DNA of 64,000 nt from Halicephalobus mephisto (GCA_009193035.1 SWDT01000006.1:662469-726468); one strand, 5' to 3'; numbered from the stretch's first letter, positions 1 through 11,137 are shown. Program-made: numbers and translations. Notes: a model not told the origin generated them from the sequence alone.

Positions 1-84
1 TTAATAAATTAGTTTTTATTTTATTGATTTTAACCCTAATTTTGGACTGAAAAGATAAGTTTGAAATTATTCTTGATTTTTTAG

Positions 85-465
85 GAAATATCAAATTTGG
101 AAAGCCTAGTCTCCAGGGCACTGGGATCGACGAACATCTTCATCCTGATCAACTACTACAACGAGAAAATTAAAGCCTTCGAAAACCAGAAACAACTCCG
201 AGAAAACTACTTTCTGTATTCCATCGGAGAACCCTTCAACGGGGTCAAACAGGTCTTCGGGTTCTCCGTGTTCATGTGTGCTCTCACTTTCATCCTCCCT
301 GGTGTCGTCTGCGGGACGAAGAAGGGGGACTGTGCCCCTGACCCTATTTGTTTTGCTTTCTGGATTTTTTTGATTTTATTTTTTTTGAATTTATCTATAG
401 CCTCTGGCATTGTCGCTATAGTCATGGGGAGTGAACATTGCTCATTTGATTTGGTCTATCAATAA
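85..465 (+). CDS. Terminal exon of an unidentified multi-pass membrane protein (5' part outside window)
   Basis: A single open exon follows a TTTTTTAG acceptor at 84 and runs in frame to TAA at 463-465, giving about 126 residues. It begins with a charged stretch (YYNEKIKAFENQKQLRENY), followed by two hydrophobic segments (around FGFSVFMCALTFILPGVV and FAFWIFLILFFLNLSIASG) separated by a short cysteine-containing loop. This looks like the last part of a polytopic membrane protein whose earlier exons lie left of the window. I do not recognise the family. The neighbouring ion-channel exon is on the other strand and is not part of this gene. Confidence 0.5.
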   Translation, partial: EISNLESLVSRALGSTNIFILINYYNEKIKAFENQKQLRENYFLYSIGEPFNGVKQVFGFSVFMCALTFILPGVVCGTKKGDCAPDPICFAFWIFLILFFLNLSIASGIVAIVMGSEHCSFDLVYQ

Positions 466-486
466 ATCCAGGGATTATCCACAGAG

Positions 487-960
487 AAAACGGGAGATCG
501 AATATTGTCTGATCACAAAATCGAATAGTGACTAAACCGAGTGCATAACTGTCGAAAGTAGTCACTATTCTTTAAAATTTAGTAGTGTCTAGAAGTGCTA
601 AAATAGTGAAAATAAACACTATCCTGGCGATTTCTATGAGACAAAGAAATTTGGATAGTGACTGGGGAAGAACGATAAACACTCAAAAGCAGTCACTATT
701 CTGCAGAATTCCACAAAAAGAAAAAGGATAGTGATTGGAAAAAAGATTATCAAAAATAGTCATCATTCTGACAATTTCTATAATTAGAAGGAAATTGGAT
801 AGAGACTGAAAAAGATAACTAACTGCCAAAAACAGTCACTATCATCACATTTGTCTTTGCAATAGTAAGGCTGGATAGTGACTGGAAAGTACGATAAACC
901 CAGAAAACAGTCACTATCCTGATGATTTCTACCAAAAAATAAAGTTGAATAGTGACTTTA
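487..960. repeat. Hairpin minisatellite, cluster 1
   Basis: A tandem array has units of about 73-75 bp. Each unit carries GGATAGTGACTGG followed about 25 bp later by its inverse CAGTCACTATCC. Arms are seen at 652/690, 726/758, 798/831, 872/910 and 946. The outer spacer reads roughly TGATTTCTAC plus an A-rich tract. There is no coding potential. Confidence 0.85.
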
Positions 961-1021
961 AAATGATCCACAACAAAAGTCGGGTATTTGTGAAATTTTA
1001 AATTATTATAATAAACGAAAC

Positions 1022-1449
1022 CCACTGGGAAGAAGGAATCTGGAGTCCAGACGTTGTTCTTCACATGGGGAACGGTCAGAAACTTCGGAGGATTCGGGAA
1101 ATTCAAATTCTGGAAAGCTAGTCTTCTGTCCATCCACTGCTCTCTGAAGGTGATCTGCATACCGTATTCCATGTTGACCACGTCGATTTTACTTATCATC
1201 CTTATCAGGATGTTCACATAGACGAGGACAGGCCCCTGGGCATCGGAGAGGTTCGTCGGAGGTGGTCTTATTCTCTGATCGTAGGTCTTTAGCAATTGCT
1301 GGAGTATCACCTGATCCGTCCCATCTGGATCGGCCTGAGATATCGATTCATTCACCCGGATACTCGATACTTGAGCGGTTATCAAAATAAAAAAGTAGAA
1401 AAATAGTTGGACGGTGGTCATTGTTATCGAGTCATTTGAACTGGATTTC
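1022..1449 (-). pseudogene. Orphan first coding exon of a glutamate-gated chloride channel (Cys-loop receptor)
   Basis: Reading on the minus strand, a TTTCAG acceptor (1450-1451) is followed by an ATG at 1421-1419. A signal peptide ([20 protein letters not shown]) is followed by the N-terminal ligand-binding region of a GluCl-type channel. Diagnostic stretches are [46 protein letters not shown] and a WTPDSFF motif. Similarity stops near 1022 at a possible donor. No exon for the Cys-loop, the four membrane segments or the cytoplasmic loop is seen between there and the window edge, where only repeats and a plus-strand gene lie. Either the gene is a broken fragment or the remaining exons lie left of the window beyond a long intron. 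Family assignment is firm; intactness is doubtful. Confidence 0.7.
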
Positions 1450-1557
1450 CTGAAATGACAAAATTTAAGATTTTCCAAATCCCGAGAAGCAGCTCATCCA
1501 CGATGAATTTAATTTATGAAAAAAGTTACTCCAACTATGTTCTTTCAAAAGGACAAA

Positions 1558-1930
1558 AACGGATAGTGTCTAGAATAAAAAGAAATTACCAACTTTGGAC
1601 ACTCCGAAATCTCTCCCTAAAAGGATAGTGCTTAGTACTGAAGATTCTTTTTGAGTTACTATTCGAATATTTTTAAAAGAAATTTTTAGGATAGTGACTG
1701 GTTTTAAAAATTTGTTATTTTTTCAGTCACTATCCAACCTTACTATTTCAAAAAAATGCGAGGATAGTGACTGATTTCAACAGTTAGTCTTCTTCAGTCA
1801 CTATCCAACTTTACTATTTCAAAAAAATGCGAGGATAGTGACTAGTTTTAAAAATTTGTTATTTTCTTCGGTCACTATCCAACTTTACTATTTTCAAAAA
1901 GAATCTTCGGAATAGTGACTATTTTTGACA
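1558..1930. repeat. Hairpin minisatellite, cluster 2
   Basis: The same family as at 487-960, with GGATAGTGACTG at about 1692, 1763 and 1833 (period about 70 bp), each followed by CAGTCACTATCCAAC about 32 bp later. The intervening sequence (TTTACTATTTC plus A-rich) differs from cluster 1, so the arms and spacing are conserved more than the loops. Confidence 0.85.
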
Positions 1931-1959
1931 ACTATTAGTAATTCTAGACATTATCCATT

Positions 1960-2352
1960 TTGCAAAATAAATATTATTCAATTTTTAAAGTAGATACTAT
2001 CAGTTTTTTTAAATAGAGGCTATCAATTTTATAAACTAGACATAATCCATTTTATAAAATGGACATTATCCAATTTGTAAACTAGAAATAATCCATTTTA
2101 TAAAACAGACATCCGTGTTGCAAAATGGACACTATCCATTTCATAAAATAAACACTCTCTATTATACGAAATAAGCACTATCCATGGCGCAAAATAGACA
2201 CTATTCGATTTATAAAATAGACACTATCCTTTTTGTAAAATAGACACTATCCTTTTTATAAAATAGACACTATCCGATTTACAAAATAGACACTATCCTT
2301 TTTATAAAATAGACACTATCCGATTTACAAAATAGACACTATTCGTTTTTTG
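1960..2352. repeat. Direct repeat array of AAAATAGACACTATCC
   Basis: From about 1960 the sequence repeats AAAATAGACACTATCC followed by a T/A-rich spacer, about 28 bp per unit. It is most regular at 2205-2340. The core shares CACTATCC with the hairpin minisatellites but lacks the inverted partner. Confidence 0.8.
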
Positions 2353-2399
2353 AAAGATTAAAATTCAAAAGACGACCTAAAGTAATCACGAATTTCCAG

Positions 2400-2640
2400 A
2401 GCACATAACAATGACTGTTGTTTGCTATTGAATGAGATGATTCCAAGTCCTCGTCGATATCCCAAGAGCATTCATTAACATTCCGCGCGAGGACTCGTCT
2501 CTGCAATCGATAACCTGCTAGTTACCGGGCTTTGAGGCTGTCAAACGAGATTAATTCCTCTTGTTATGAAGAAAAGTCTTTTTTAGGATCCGTCAATTGC
2601 ATTACTCGGTGAATTCAAACAAGAATTTTTTCAAAAATGT
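2400..2640. other. Unassigned island of balanced base composition
   Basis: About 240 bp of less AT-rich sequence has no usable open frame. It lies upstream of the minus-strand channel exon and could be part of its promoter, but nothing specific is recognised. Confidence 0.25.
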
Positions 2641-3440
2641 TGTTTTATATTTTAGTGCAAAAAAGGTTTGAATTTCACAAGGAAGTTGGAAAAGTGAAAA
2701 AGGTTTCTGTTCCGGAAAATGAAAATTATTCGACTTTCAGAAATCGATCTTAAAAATTTTAAAATTTCCGGAAAAATATTAAAAATCAAAAATTTGAATA
2801 ATTATGAAAAATCTTCGTGATGGGATAAATTTAATTTTTTCGAACATGTTTTGGAACGAAAATTTTGTTTTATTGGAATTTTAAAAATTATGTTATTGTA
2901 GAAATTAAAAAATTTAATGAAAATTTTCTCAAAATGAATTTTAAAGATTTTTTAGAAAATTATAAAATTCGGAAATTTTTGAAATTTAAATCTTCAGATG
3001 CCTCTGAAATTTTCGAAGATTTTTGAATTTTTTAATATCTTCCAAAAAGTTTCGCAAAATTCTTTGAAATTTTCAAAAATCTTCACAAAATTAAAAAATT
3101 CAAAAATTTTCACCGAATTTCGAAACTCTAAAATTTCCCACGAAATTTTTGAAAATTTTCAAAAATTTCCACTTGATTTCGGAAGTTTCCTAAAATTTTC
3201 ATGAAATTCTGAAAAAATTCCAAGAGATTTTCAAAGGTCTTAGGATCTCCTAGTGGATTTTGGGAGCTTCTACGGACTTCTAGAATATTCTAAGTGCTTC
3301 CACTTGATTCTGGAAGTTTTCTGAAATTTCCTATGAATTTTCCAAAACATCTGGAACTTTCTAAGAAATTTTTGGATTTTTTACTAAAACATTTTAATAA
3401 ATTTCGGAAGGTTTTGAGAGATTCTAGGAGACTTCAAAAA
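2640..3440. other. AT-rich non-coding stretch
   Basis: Runs of AAAATTTT-type sequence with short chance frames; no gene or ordered repeat is seen. Confidence 0.4.
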
Positions 3441-3830
3441 TTTCTGAAATTCTAGGAATCTATATAAGGACTTCAGAAGCTTCTAGAAATATCTATGAAG
3501 ATTTCAGAAGCTTCTATAAGATTCTAGAAATATCCATGAAGATTTCAGAAAACTTCTATAAGATTCTAGAAATCTATATAAGGACTTCAGAAGCTTCTAT
3601 AAGATTCTAGGAATCTCCATGAAGATTTCAGAAACTTCTATAAGATTCTGGGAATCTATATAAGGACTTCAGAAGCTTCTAAAAATATCCATGAAGACTT
3701 CAAAAATTTCTATAAGATTCTAGGAATCTATATAAGGACTTCAGAAGTTTTTAGAAATCTCCATGAAGACTTTAAAAATTTCTATAAAATTCTAGAAATA
3801 TCCATGAAAATTTCAGAAAATTCCAAGTTT
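3440..3830. repeat. Minisatellite with TTCAGAAGCTTCTA core
   Basis: Eight or so imperfect units of about 35-60 bp alternate AAGATTTCAGAAGCTTCTA, TAAGATTCTAGAAATC and TATATAAGGACTTCAGAAG. The core AGAAGCTTCT is itself palindromic. Confidence 0.8.
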
Positions 3831-4067
3831 CCACAAAATTTTCATTGAATTTTAGAAGCTTTTTAAAAAATTTAGAAACTTCAAAGACCCTCGAAAATTT
3901 AAAAATTTTTAAAATAAATTTTAGTTTTTTAAAAGTTGAAGAAAAATCAAAAGTCACTCTCACCATGAAGGCTCTATTTTCAATTGCTTATAAAAACAAA
4001 TATTTTACTTTTTTACTGACTAACAAGATGCACTCTCAAGACCTCAATACGTCATACGATAAAATTA

Positions 4068-4490
4068 GTGCTGCTTTCTGATAATTGTCCCAACACGAAA
4101 ATTCCTGTTACTCGGCCAAATTTACCACATTTTGGAGTTGTCATAAAAGTGGACAAAAACAAAATTCCAGAAAATGCCAAATTAGGAAAATGGAAAGATA
4201 ATAATTCTGTTTTTCTAAGTTCTGTCGGGACAAAGCTGACTCGGAAAAAATCCGAAAAACGTGCCGTACTTGAAAAACGAAGAGTTTTGGTTTTTAATCC
4301 AAATGGTTTTTTTTCTTTTATTTTTTCGGAGAAAAATTTGAGTAAGCTTTTTGATAAAAAAAAAAGTAAAAAAATATTTTTTGAAAATTGCCCAGTAAAA
4401 AGTTGGGCATTCAGAGGTCATACCCTGAGGCAATCACACTTTTCTTGTTTGTCAACTGGATGTGGGATTTGTAAATTAATGTATTTTTGA
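4068..4490 (+). other. Open frame of 140 codons, probably not a gene
   Basis: An uninterrupted frame rich in Lys, Phe and Ser has no recognisable motif, no clear splice sites and lies between repeats. It may be chance or the remnant of a mobile element. Nothing else is supported between 3830 and 4620. Confidence 0.12.
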
Positions 4491-4619
4491 CAGGAAAACA
4501 AAAAATATAACTGCAACGGAACAAGGGATTATCGCAAAAATTAATTTTTTTAAGTTAAAAATTGAAAATTGAAAATTCCTAATCAATACTCAAATTTTTT
4601 CTAAGAAATGAAAATAAAT

Positions 4620-5045
4620 TTTGAATAATGACTGGAAATGATTACTTTCTGTTAGAATAAGTTACTAAATGCATTTTTTGAGAGTGAACTTGGATAGTGT
4701 CTAAAATTGTTTCAAATTTAATCAAAATTGGACACTATTCTGACAATTTCTGTTAAAAATAAATTTTGGATAGTGACTGAAAACGATTACTTTCTGTTAG
4801 AATAAGTTACTAAATGCATTTTTTGAGAGTGAACTTGGATAGTGTCTAAAATTTTTCAAACTTAATCAAAATTGGACACTATTCTGACAATTTCTGTTAA
4901 AAATAAATTTTGGATAGTGACTGGAAAGTAGGTTAATTGTTTTCAATAACCGTTATCCTAAGGATTTCCAATGGAAGAACAAATAAAGATAGTGACTGGA
5001 AGTAATGACCTGTCTTCGAGAATAGTCACTATCCCAACGATTAAA
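4620..5045. repeat. Hairpin minisatellite, cluster 3, with a longer direct duplication
   Basis: The array contains GGATAGTGACTG and AGTCACTATCC arms again. Two near-identical copies of about 148 bp (about 4622-4768 and 4770-4916) share ATTACTTTCTGTTAGAATAA and GAGAGTGAACTTGGATAGTG, showing recent duplication of a block. Confidence 0.8.
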
Positions 5046-5493
5046 AAAATTGGGAAATTCAAAATACAATTTAAGGATGAAATGTAATTTTTAATCATTT
5101 TTCTAAATATTTTAGTTTTTTCATCTTTTTTAAAAAATTGTAATTATTAGTGATGATTATATTAAATTTAAAAATTAACTTAAAAAATCCATTTTTTAAA
5201 TTAAAATAACTCAGCGAATATTTAATGGATTTTGATAATCCATTTTCATTTATCATCGAAATTTTGTAAAATTAATAATTTTAAAAAATTAAAATAGATT
5301 TTCATTTTTTTCGGAACGAATTAAATAATTTTCAAAATAAAAATCAAAAATGACTTCGGATGTGAAAAATCTTCTGAAGTTAGATTTTTAAAACTATTAC
5401 GAAATTGAAATTTAAATATTTAAAAAACACTTTTTTTACTAAAATTAACCAAAAAAATTTTGGAACAGAATGCCAAAAATCGAAATCACTTTT

Positions 5494-5587
5494 AAGGGAG
5501 CTTGTCTAAAATATGTAAGACTTACAGGGGAAGGGGGTCCCAGGAAAGCGCTATGTAAGCTTTACATATTTTAGGCAAGCTCCCTTA
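5494..5587. mobile_element. MITE-like element A, copy 1
   Basis: Terminal inverted repeats of about 26 bp (AAGGGAGCTTGTCTAAAATA at the left, its near complement ending AGGCAAGCTCCCTT at the right) bracket a GC-rich core with GGGGAAGGGGGTCCC. Total length is about 94 bp. Confidence 0.75.
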
Positions 5588-5622
5588 TAGGTTATTTTAG
5601 TTTTTTTTAATTTAGGGAACTT

Positions 5623-5706
5623 GTCTAAAATGTGTAAGACTTACAGGGGGAGGGGGGTCCCAGAGAAGCATTATATAAGCCTTACATATTTTAAGCAAGC
5701 TCCCTA
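5623..5706. mobile_element. MITE-like element A, copy 2
   Basis: The same terminal repeats (AGGGAACTTGTCTAAAAT and TTTTAAGCAAGCTCCCT) enclose a core with GGGGGAGGGGGGTCCC. It is itself flanked by inverted copies of ATTTTAGTTTTTTTTAA and TTAAAAAAAACTAAAAT, so the palindrome extends outwards. Confidence 0.75.
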
Positions 5707-5733
5707 AATTTAAAAAAAACTAAAATAATTTAT

Positions 5734-5827
5734 AAGGGAACTTGTCTAAAATATATAAAACTTACATAGTGCTTTCCCAGGACCCCCTTCCCCTGTAAGC
5801 CTTATATATTTTAGGCAAACTCCCTAA
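5734..5827. mobile_element. MITE-like element A, copy 3, core inverted
   Basis: Terminal repeats are in the same orientation as in copies 1 and 2, but the core reads CAGGACCCCCTTCCCCTGTAAG, the reverse complement of the copy 1 core. A core flip between identical ends is expected for a near-palindromic element that inverts. Confidence 0.75.
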
Positions 5828-6118
5828 GGTAAAAGGAAAAATATGTTGATGTTAAATTTTAAAAACATTACGAAATTAAAAATTAAATATTCTAAATCAC
5901 AACGGAGAACACTTTTTTCTTTTAGAAATTAGCCAATTAATCTTTCGAACAAAAACGTCAAAAATCGAAGTCACTTTTAAATTAAAAAATCTGTTGATGT
6001 TAGATTTTTAAAAATATTACAAAATTAAATATTTTAAACAAGATAAGGAACATTTTTCTCTTGTTGAAAATTAGTCGAAGAAATTTTAGAATGTTAAAGT
6101 TACTTTTGTGACGAAAGT

Positions 6119-6285
6119 TTACACAAAAAGTATAATTTTTAGTTCAGTAACAATTACGAAATATGACAAAATAAAACACAATCATAATATTTTTCATGGA
6201 TATTTGGCATTTGTGACGAAAATAAAACATAATAATGACGATTTTGATTTGTTACTGAATCAAAAGTTACATTTTTGAGTGTAGA
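6119..6285. mobile_element. MITE-like element B, copy 1
   Basis: A 167-bp unit has imperfect terminal inverted repeats. The left end is TACACAAAAAGTATAATTTT then AGTTCAGTAACAA; the right end is TTGTTACTGAATCAAAAGTT then ending GTGTA. There is no coding sequence. The superfamily is not determined. Confidence 0.75.
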
Positions 6286-6372
6286 TATCGGTGGATTGTA
6301 TATGACATATGGATACATTAAAATAGTTCTGATTTACCAGATACATTAGATCCTATGTACAGTTCCATTAAG

Positions 6373-6543
6373 TTCACACAAAAAGCATAATTTTTAGTTC
6401 AGTAACAATTACGAAATACGACAAAATAAAACACAATCGTAATATTTTTCATGGATATTTGGCATTTGTGACGAAAATAAAACATAATAATGACGATTTT
6501 GATTTGTTACTGAATCAAAAGTTACGTCTTTTTTTGTGTAGAT
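6373..6543. mobile_element. MITE-like element B, copy 2
   Basis: Over 90 percent identical by eye to the copy at 6119-6285 and in the same orientation, separated by about 87 bp. The high identity means recent insertion or a local duplication. Confidence 0.75.
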
Positions 6544-6841
6544 ATTTTCAGATATTAGATTTTTAAAAATACTATAAAATTAAACATCAGCTTTTTTAAA
6601 ACACACGGGGAACACTTTTCTTCTGTTGAAAACCAGTCGAAAAAATCTTAGAACAGAACGCCAAAAATTAAAAACTTCTACGATGTTAGGAAAAATTTTT
6701 TCATGTCCGATTTTTCACAAACATCATGTTTAATTTTATTGTTTTTCGACATGAAATGAAAGAACAGACTTGTTTACATCTAATAAAAAAAGAATTATCG
6801 AAATTCATCAGTTAATTACTGAATTACGGTAAATTGAAATT

Positions 6842-7080
6842 TTAATTTTTAAAAGAAAAAAATTTGCAAAAATTTATCACGGAAAAAACTCGGTTACATC
6901 GATCCAAGGATTTCCCACAGCTATCAGGTGAAGGAAACCTCCAACTCGAGAGGTAAGTGGATCCGTCGTTTTGAAGGATAAGGGAACAACGAGAAATGAA
7001 TCCCCTGAGGCCGGGTGGAGCAGACATTGAATATCCAATGAATGTACTCGTGGCCTCTTAACGTCCAAGGAAGAAACATT
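6842..7080. other. Unassigned higher-complexity island
   Basis: About 200 bp of balanced composition is open in two minus-strand frames (6842-7027 and 6877-7068). The plus strand carries a donor-like GAGAGGTAAGT near 6950. I cannot assign it to a family; it could be an exon of an unrecognised gene. Confidence 0.15.
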
Positions 7081-7194
7081 TTTATAAAACTAACAAGAAA
7101 AGCAAAACAGACACTAATCTAAATACAAGCCAATTATCCAGAAGACGACGGACGTCCAGAATCACTGCCTAATTTGGGAAAAAGAAAAACAAGG

Positions 7195-7480
7195 AATCAA
7201 AGATTTCAAAAATAACCAAAAATAATTAAAAAATAACCAAAAAATAATAAAAAAAAATAACCAAAAATAATCAAAAATAATTTAAAAATACTCAAAAATA
7301 ATTTAAAAAATAACCAAAAAATAACTAAAAATAATCAAAAATAACCAAAAATAACCAACAATACTCAAAAATAATTAAAAATAATTAAAAAATAATCAAA
7401 AATAACCAAAAAATAACCAAAAAATAATTAAAAAATAACCTAAAATAATTTAAAATAATCAAAAAAATTATCAAAAATTA
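7195..7480. repeat. Simple repeat of AAAATAACC / AAAATAATC
   Basis: Low-complexity array of A-rich 9-11 bp units across about 280 bp. Sequence from 7480 to 8230 is AT-rich with no supported feature. Confidence 0.85.
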
Positions 7481-8237
7481 CAACAAATTTCTTCGAAATT
7501 AAAAAAATTTAATCATGAAAAAATTAGATATTAATTTTCAAAGATTTTAATTAAGAAATTTATTTTTAATTTTATTTTATTCAAAACAATTTTTAATCAG
7601 AAAATTTATTTTTTTTTAGTTTATTTTTGAAAAAATTTATTTTAAAAAATTTTTAAATTTAATTTTAAAAAAATACATTTTTAAAGAATTTTTAAATTTA
7701 ATTTTAGTCTACAGTATGATTGAATTTTTTATTTAAAATTATTCGAAAAATTTTCATTAAAATTAAATAAATTTAAATTTTTAAAGATTTTTATAAATTT
7801 TTTATTCTAAAAATATAAAAAATAACTAAAAATAAATTAATCTTTGTGGAATTTGGAAAGAAGGAAAAAAACGAAATTATTCATAAAAGTTTGAAAAAAA
7901 ATTTTCTGACATCATTGAATAAGATCAAATTTCTATTTTTTTATTTAAATTTAAAACAGATCAATTGGTCCATTTTTGGTCCCCAACACGAATAACTTTG
8001 TTATTTTTAAACTTATTTTTAATTATATTTAAAAATTTATATAAAAAAGTGTAAAATTTTCATTTTAAAAAAAAGTAAAAATTTTAATTTTTAAATTTAA
8101 AAAAAAAATCAAAGTTGAATTTTTTATTTAAAAAAAGCAAAAATTTTATATCTTAAATTAGAAAATAAAAATTTTAATTTTTTAATTTAATAAATAAAAA
8201 TTGAATTTTTTATTAAAAAAAGTAAAAATTTTAATTT

Positions 8238-8640
8238 TTAATTTAAAAAATATAGTTTTATTTTTTTGAATAAAAGCAGAATTTTATTTTTGAAGACTTT
8301 TGTTATAAAATAATAAATTTGGCCTAAAATATTTCGGTAGATTTGAGTTTGACTGGGATTCGTGTCAGGACCAAGGATGAATAACCAGGGTGTGTATTTA
8401 ATAATGTGGAAACAAAAAATCATTTTTTCCACTTGACCAAACAAAGGAACTAAAAAATTTGAGAGTGGATTTGGAGTCCAAAACTTGAGAATTTCGAAAA
8501 GCTCAAGTAGTTCCAAGCCGTGTTCGACCATGTAGAAGATTCACTTTGTACTTCGAAAACAGAATTTGCAGAACAATGGAATCTGATGATTGTTGAGGGA
8601 TTTGCTCAACGGGATGATGCCCAAGTGGAGCCAAATTTGA
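8238..8640 (-). other. Unassigned open frame island
   Basis: The minus strand is open for 97 codons (8238-8531) and contains a non-random looking stretch (FHIIKYTPWLFILGPDTNP). No domain is recognised and no convincing splice partners are seen. Confidence 0.15.
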
Positions 8641-8859
8641 TCAGCTATATCAAGTCCGATTTTTCCATAATTTTCTGTAATTTTTTTTATTAAAATTGAT
8701 CATATTTCAAAATCAAAATTTAAACTTTTTGTTCAAAGACACGACTCGGAAATCATATTTTGATTCAGAAAATTCAAATTATCAATTTAGAAAAGATAGA
8801 ATACGAAATTTTTGAAATAAAAAAATACAGTTTTTCAACAAAAAAAATCCAAATTTCGA

Positions 8860-9070
8860 CTTCAAACTCTGACCCTTAATTTCAATATCGAACTTTGACA
8901 GTTAACTTTGACTTTGAACTTTGACAGTTAATTTTTACTTTGAACTTTAAACATTAATTTTTTTTCCGAACTTTAACTATCAATTTCAATATCGAACTTT
9001 GACTGTTAATTTTTACTTTGAACTTTGACTATGAACTTTAATGTCGAACTTTAACTATCAACTTTAATAA
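8860..9070. repeat. Repeat of GAACTTTGACTGTTAATTTT
   Basis: About nine imperfect units of 20-26 bp contain AACTTTGAC or AACTTTAAC followed by TATCAA/GTTAATTT. Confidence 0.75.
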
Positions 9071-9339
9071 AACAAAGCACTAGATTTCAGAAGACATTAT
9101 TGAACTTCCACTTATTTTTGTTTTTTGAATTCTGGAATCTCAAGAAGATTTAGAAGGGTTTTGTTTTTCCAATGACTACTGTATCCAGACCAAATGTGTC
9201 CTTGCACTAAGGATGATGAATACAAGTGTGATTTCGAAATCTATATAAAACTTGAACAAAATTTGTTTAAAATTTTACATCTTGATTGGTTAATCCCATC
9301 AAGGATATTAGATATCCTCAAAAAAATTGTTTTTTACTA

Positions 9340-9625
9340 AAAAAACTGTTAATTTAAAAATTTAAAAAAGAATATTGAAAAATAAAAATTTTAAAATTAA
9401 ATTTAAATTTAAAAAAGAATATTGAAAAATAAAAATTTTAAAAAAGATTATTGAAAAATAAAAAATTTAAAAAATAATTTAAAAGTAAAAATTTTAAAAA
9501 AGATTATTGAAAAATAAAAATTTTAAAATTAAATTTAAATTTAAAAAAGATTATTGAAAAATAAAAATTTTAAAATTAAATTTAAATTTAAAAAAGATTA
9601 TTGAAAAATAAAAAAATTTAAATAT
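9340..9625. repeat. AT-rich tandem repeat around AAAAAGATTATTGAAAAAT
   Basis: Six or so copies of AAAAAGATTATTGAAAAATA, linked by AAATTTAAATTT or AAAATTTTAAAATT, period about 50 bp. Confidence 0.8.
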
Positions 9626-9683
9626 GTTCAAAAATTTCCGAAAATCGATCTTGAAGATTCTCCAGAAGTTTTAAAAATAGAAT

Positions 9684-9915
9684 TTGAATTTTTTTTCTAG
9701 ATTATATTTTTTTGAAATTATCCGTATTGATTTCGAAGAAGGATCGTCGAAAAACGAGAAACTTTTTTCCTTGAGCGAGGCTGATCCCAAAATTGGTCCC
9801 AAGAAGGGTATTCTTCGGACTTTTTACGAGTCATCTTTTGTTTTTCGACTTTTTATTTTTGGTTTTAAACAAAAGATCGATTTTTCAGTGTTATTCCTTG
9901 TGAAAATAGTTTGAA
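9684..9915 (+). other. Possible isolated exon, unassigned
   Basis: After a TTTTTTTCTAG acceptor-like site (about 9699) the frame is open for about 70 codons (IIRIDFEEGSSKNEKLFSL) to TGA at 9912-9914. No family is recognised. The composition is less AT-biased than its surroundings only in the first 150 bp. Confidence 0.15.
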
Positions 9916-10094
9916 AATTTAAATTCTATTATTTTTATTTTTCATAAAATTTAAATTTTTATAAAAATTTTATTTTTTTTAAATAAAATTAAAATTTTTT
10001 TATTTTTGTTTTTTAAGAATAGAATTTTTTGAGGGAGTTAGGGAATTTGGATCAGAATTAAGATTTTAGGAACAATTTTTATCAACGAAAAAAA

Positions 10095-10760
10095 TGATGA
10101 TAGTATCTGCAGCTGATAGGAAGACGTCCAAAGATCGGCACTATCATGTGGTTTTTTGTTGGAAGAAAAAATTGAATAGTGACTGGTAAAAAGATTATCT
10201 ATTAAAAACAGTTACTATTTACATTAGAAGTCGTTGTTTGGATAGTAACCAGGAAGACGGATTAACTGTTAGCGGTTACTACTTGTACTGGAATTTCTAG
10301 TTTGGATAGTGACTGGAAAAGACGATTAATAGTCAGTAACAGTCACTATCCTAACGATTTCTACAGAAAAAAATTATTTTCAATAGTGACTGGAAATGAC
10401 AATTGTCAAGAACAGTCACTATTCTTAATGGTTTCTATTGAAAATTCTAGTTTAGATAATGATCATATATGAAGTTTATCTAGAACTGAAATTAGATTCA
10501 TATATGGATAAGACTTAGAACCAACAGTAAATCTCCTAATTTGGACACTATCCCAGCAATCCTCACTAGGGAAAGAAACCCAATAGTGACTATTGATCAC
10601 CAAAATTAGCCACTATCTTGTTCGGTTGTCTTATAAAAGGAAATGCGAAGGTGATTTGAGTCGACAAACACTGTCGACAATGTTAGTCACTATTTTGGCG
10701 AATTAAATATTTAGGATAGTGACTTAATGCACTATCATTATTCAATCACTGTCCGAATTC
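10095..10760. repeat. Hairpin minisatellite, cluster 4
   Basis: Units with GGATAGTGACTGG and CAGTCACTATCC occur at about 10183, 10240, 10304 and 10382, then more degenerate copies to about 10750. The spacer CTAACGATTTCTACAG resembles that of cluster 1 more than cluster 2. Confidence 0.8.
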
Positions 10761-11114
10761 GAAACTGTTCACGGACAATTTGCCTCCAGCGATTCGTCTT
10801 TATCCTCCAGACCTTATCGCAGTTCTCAGTCGGAAGCGGACAAAGCCCGATTAGCGTAGTTTTGCCCGACTAAAATCGGACCTTTATTTGTTCCCCGATA
10901 TCGATTGCCGCGATCACAAATCAGATTTATTAAAAATCCAAAAATTTACCTCCAAATTTTGGATTTTTAAAATAAATTTTTCCGAATTTTTAAATCAATT
11001 TAAAAAATAAATTCCGGTTTTCGAATTTTTCCGGTGTACTGGACATGACAGCGGTTTTCCCGAAGTTGGAACAAATATTTGCGGATTTTACTTTGTTTAA
11101 TTAAAAATTTCTAG
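10761..11114. other. Upstream region of the small coiled-coil gene
   Basis: A GC-richer segment (10761-10930) is followed by AT-rich sequence and an acceptor-like TTTCTAG at 11108-11114, 23 bp before the ATG at 11138. The first part may contain promoter elements; none is identified. Confidence 0.25.
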
Positions 11115-11137
11115 AGATTTAATCGACGAAAAAAGAA

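Noticed and set aside
487..960. CRISPR array
   Set aside because: The repeats have near-palindromic arms and regular spacing, but the spacers are related to each other and the genome is clearly nematode.
4068..4490. 140-codon gene
   Set aside because: No motif, no splice context, composition like surrounding AT-rich DNA, and no neighbours on the same strand.
8238..8531. Further exon of the GluCl channel
   Set aside because: The stretch with WTPNPLSNF looked briefly like a ligand-binding loop, but the neighbouring residues do not fit any Cys-loop receptor and it lies 5' of the signal peptide exon.
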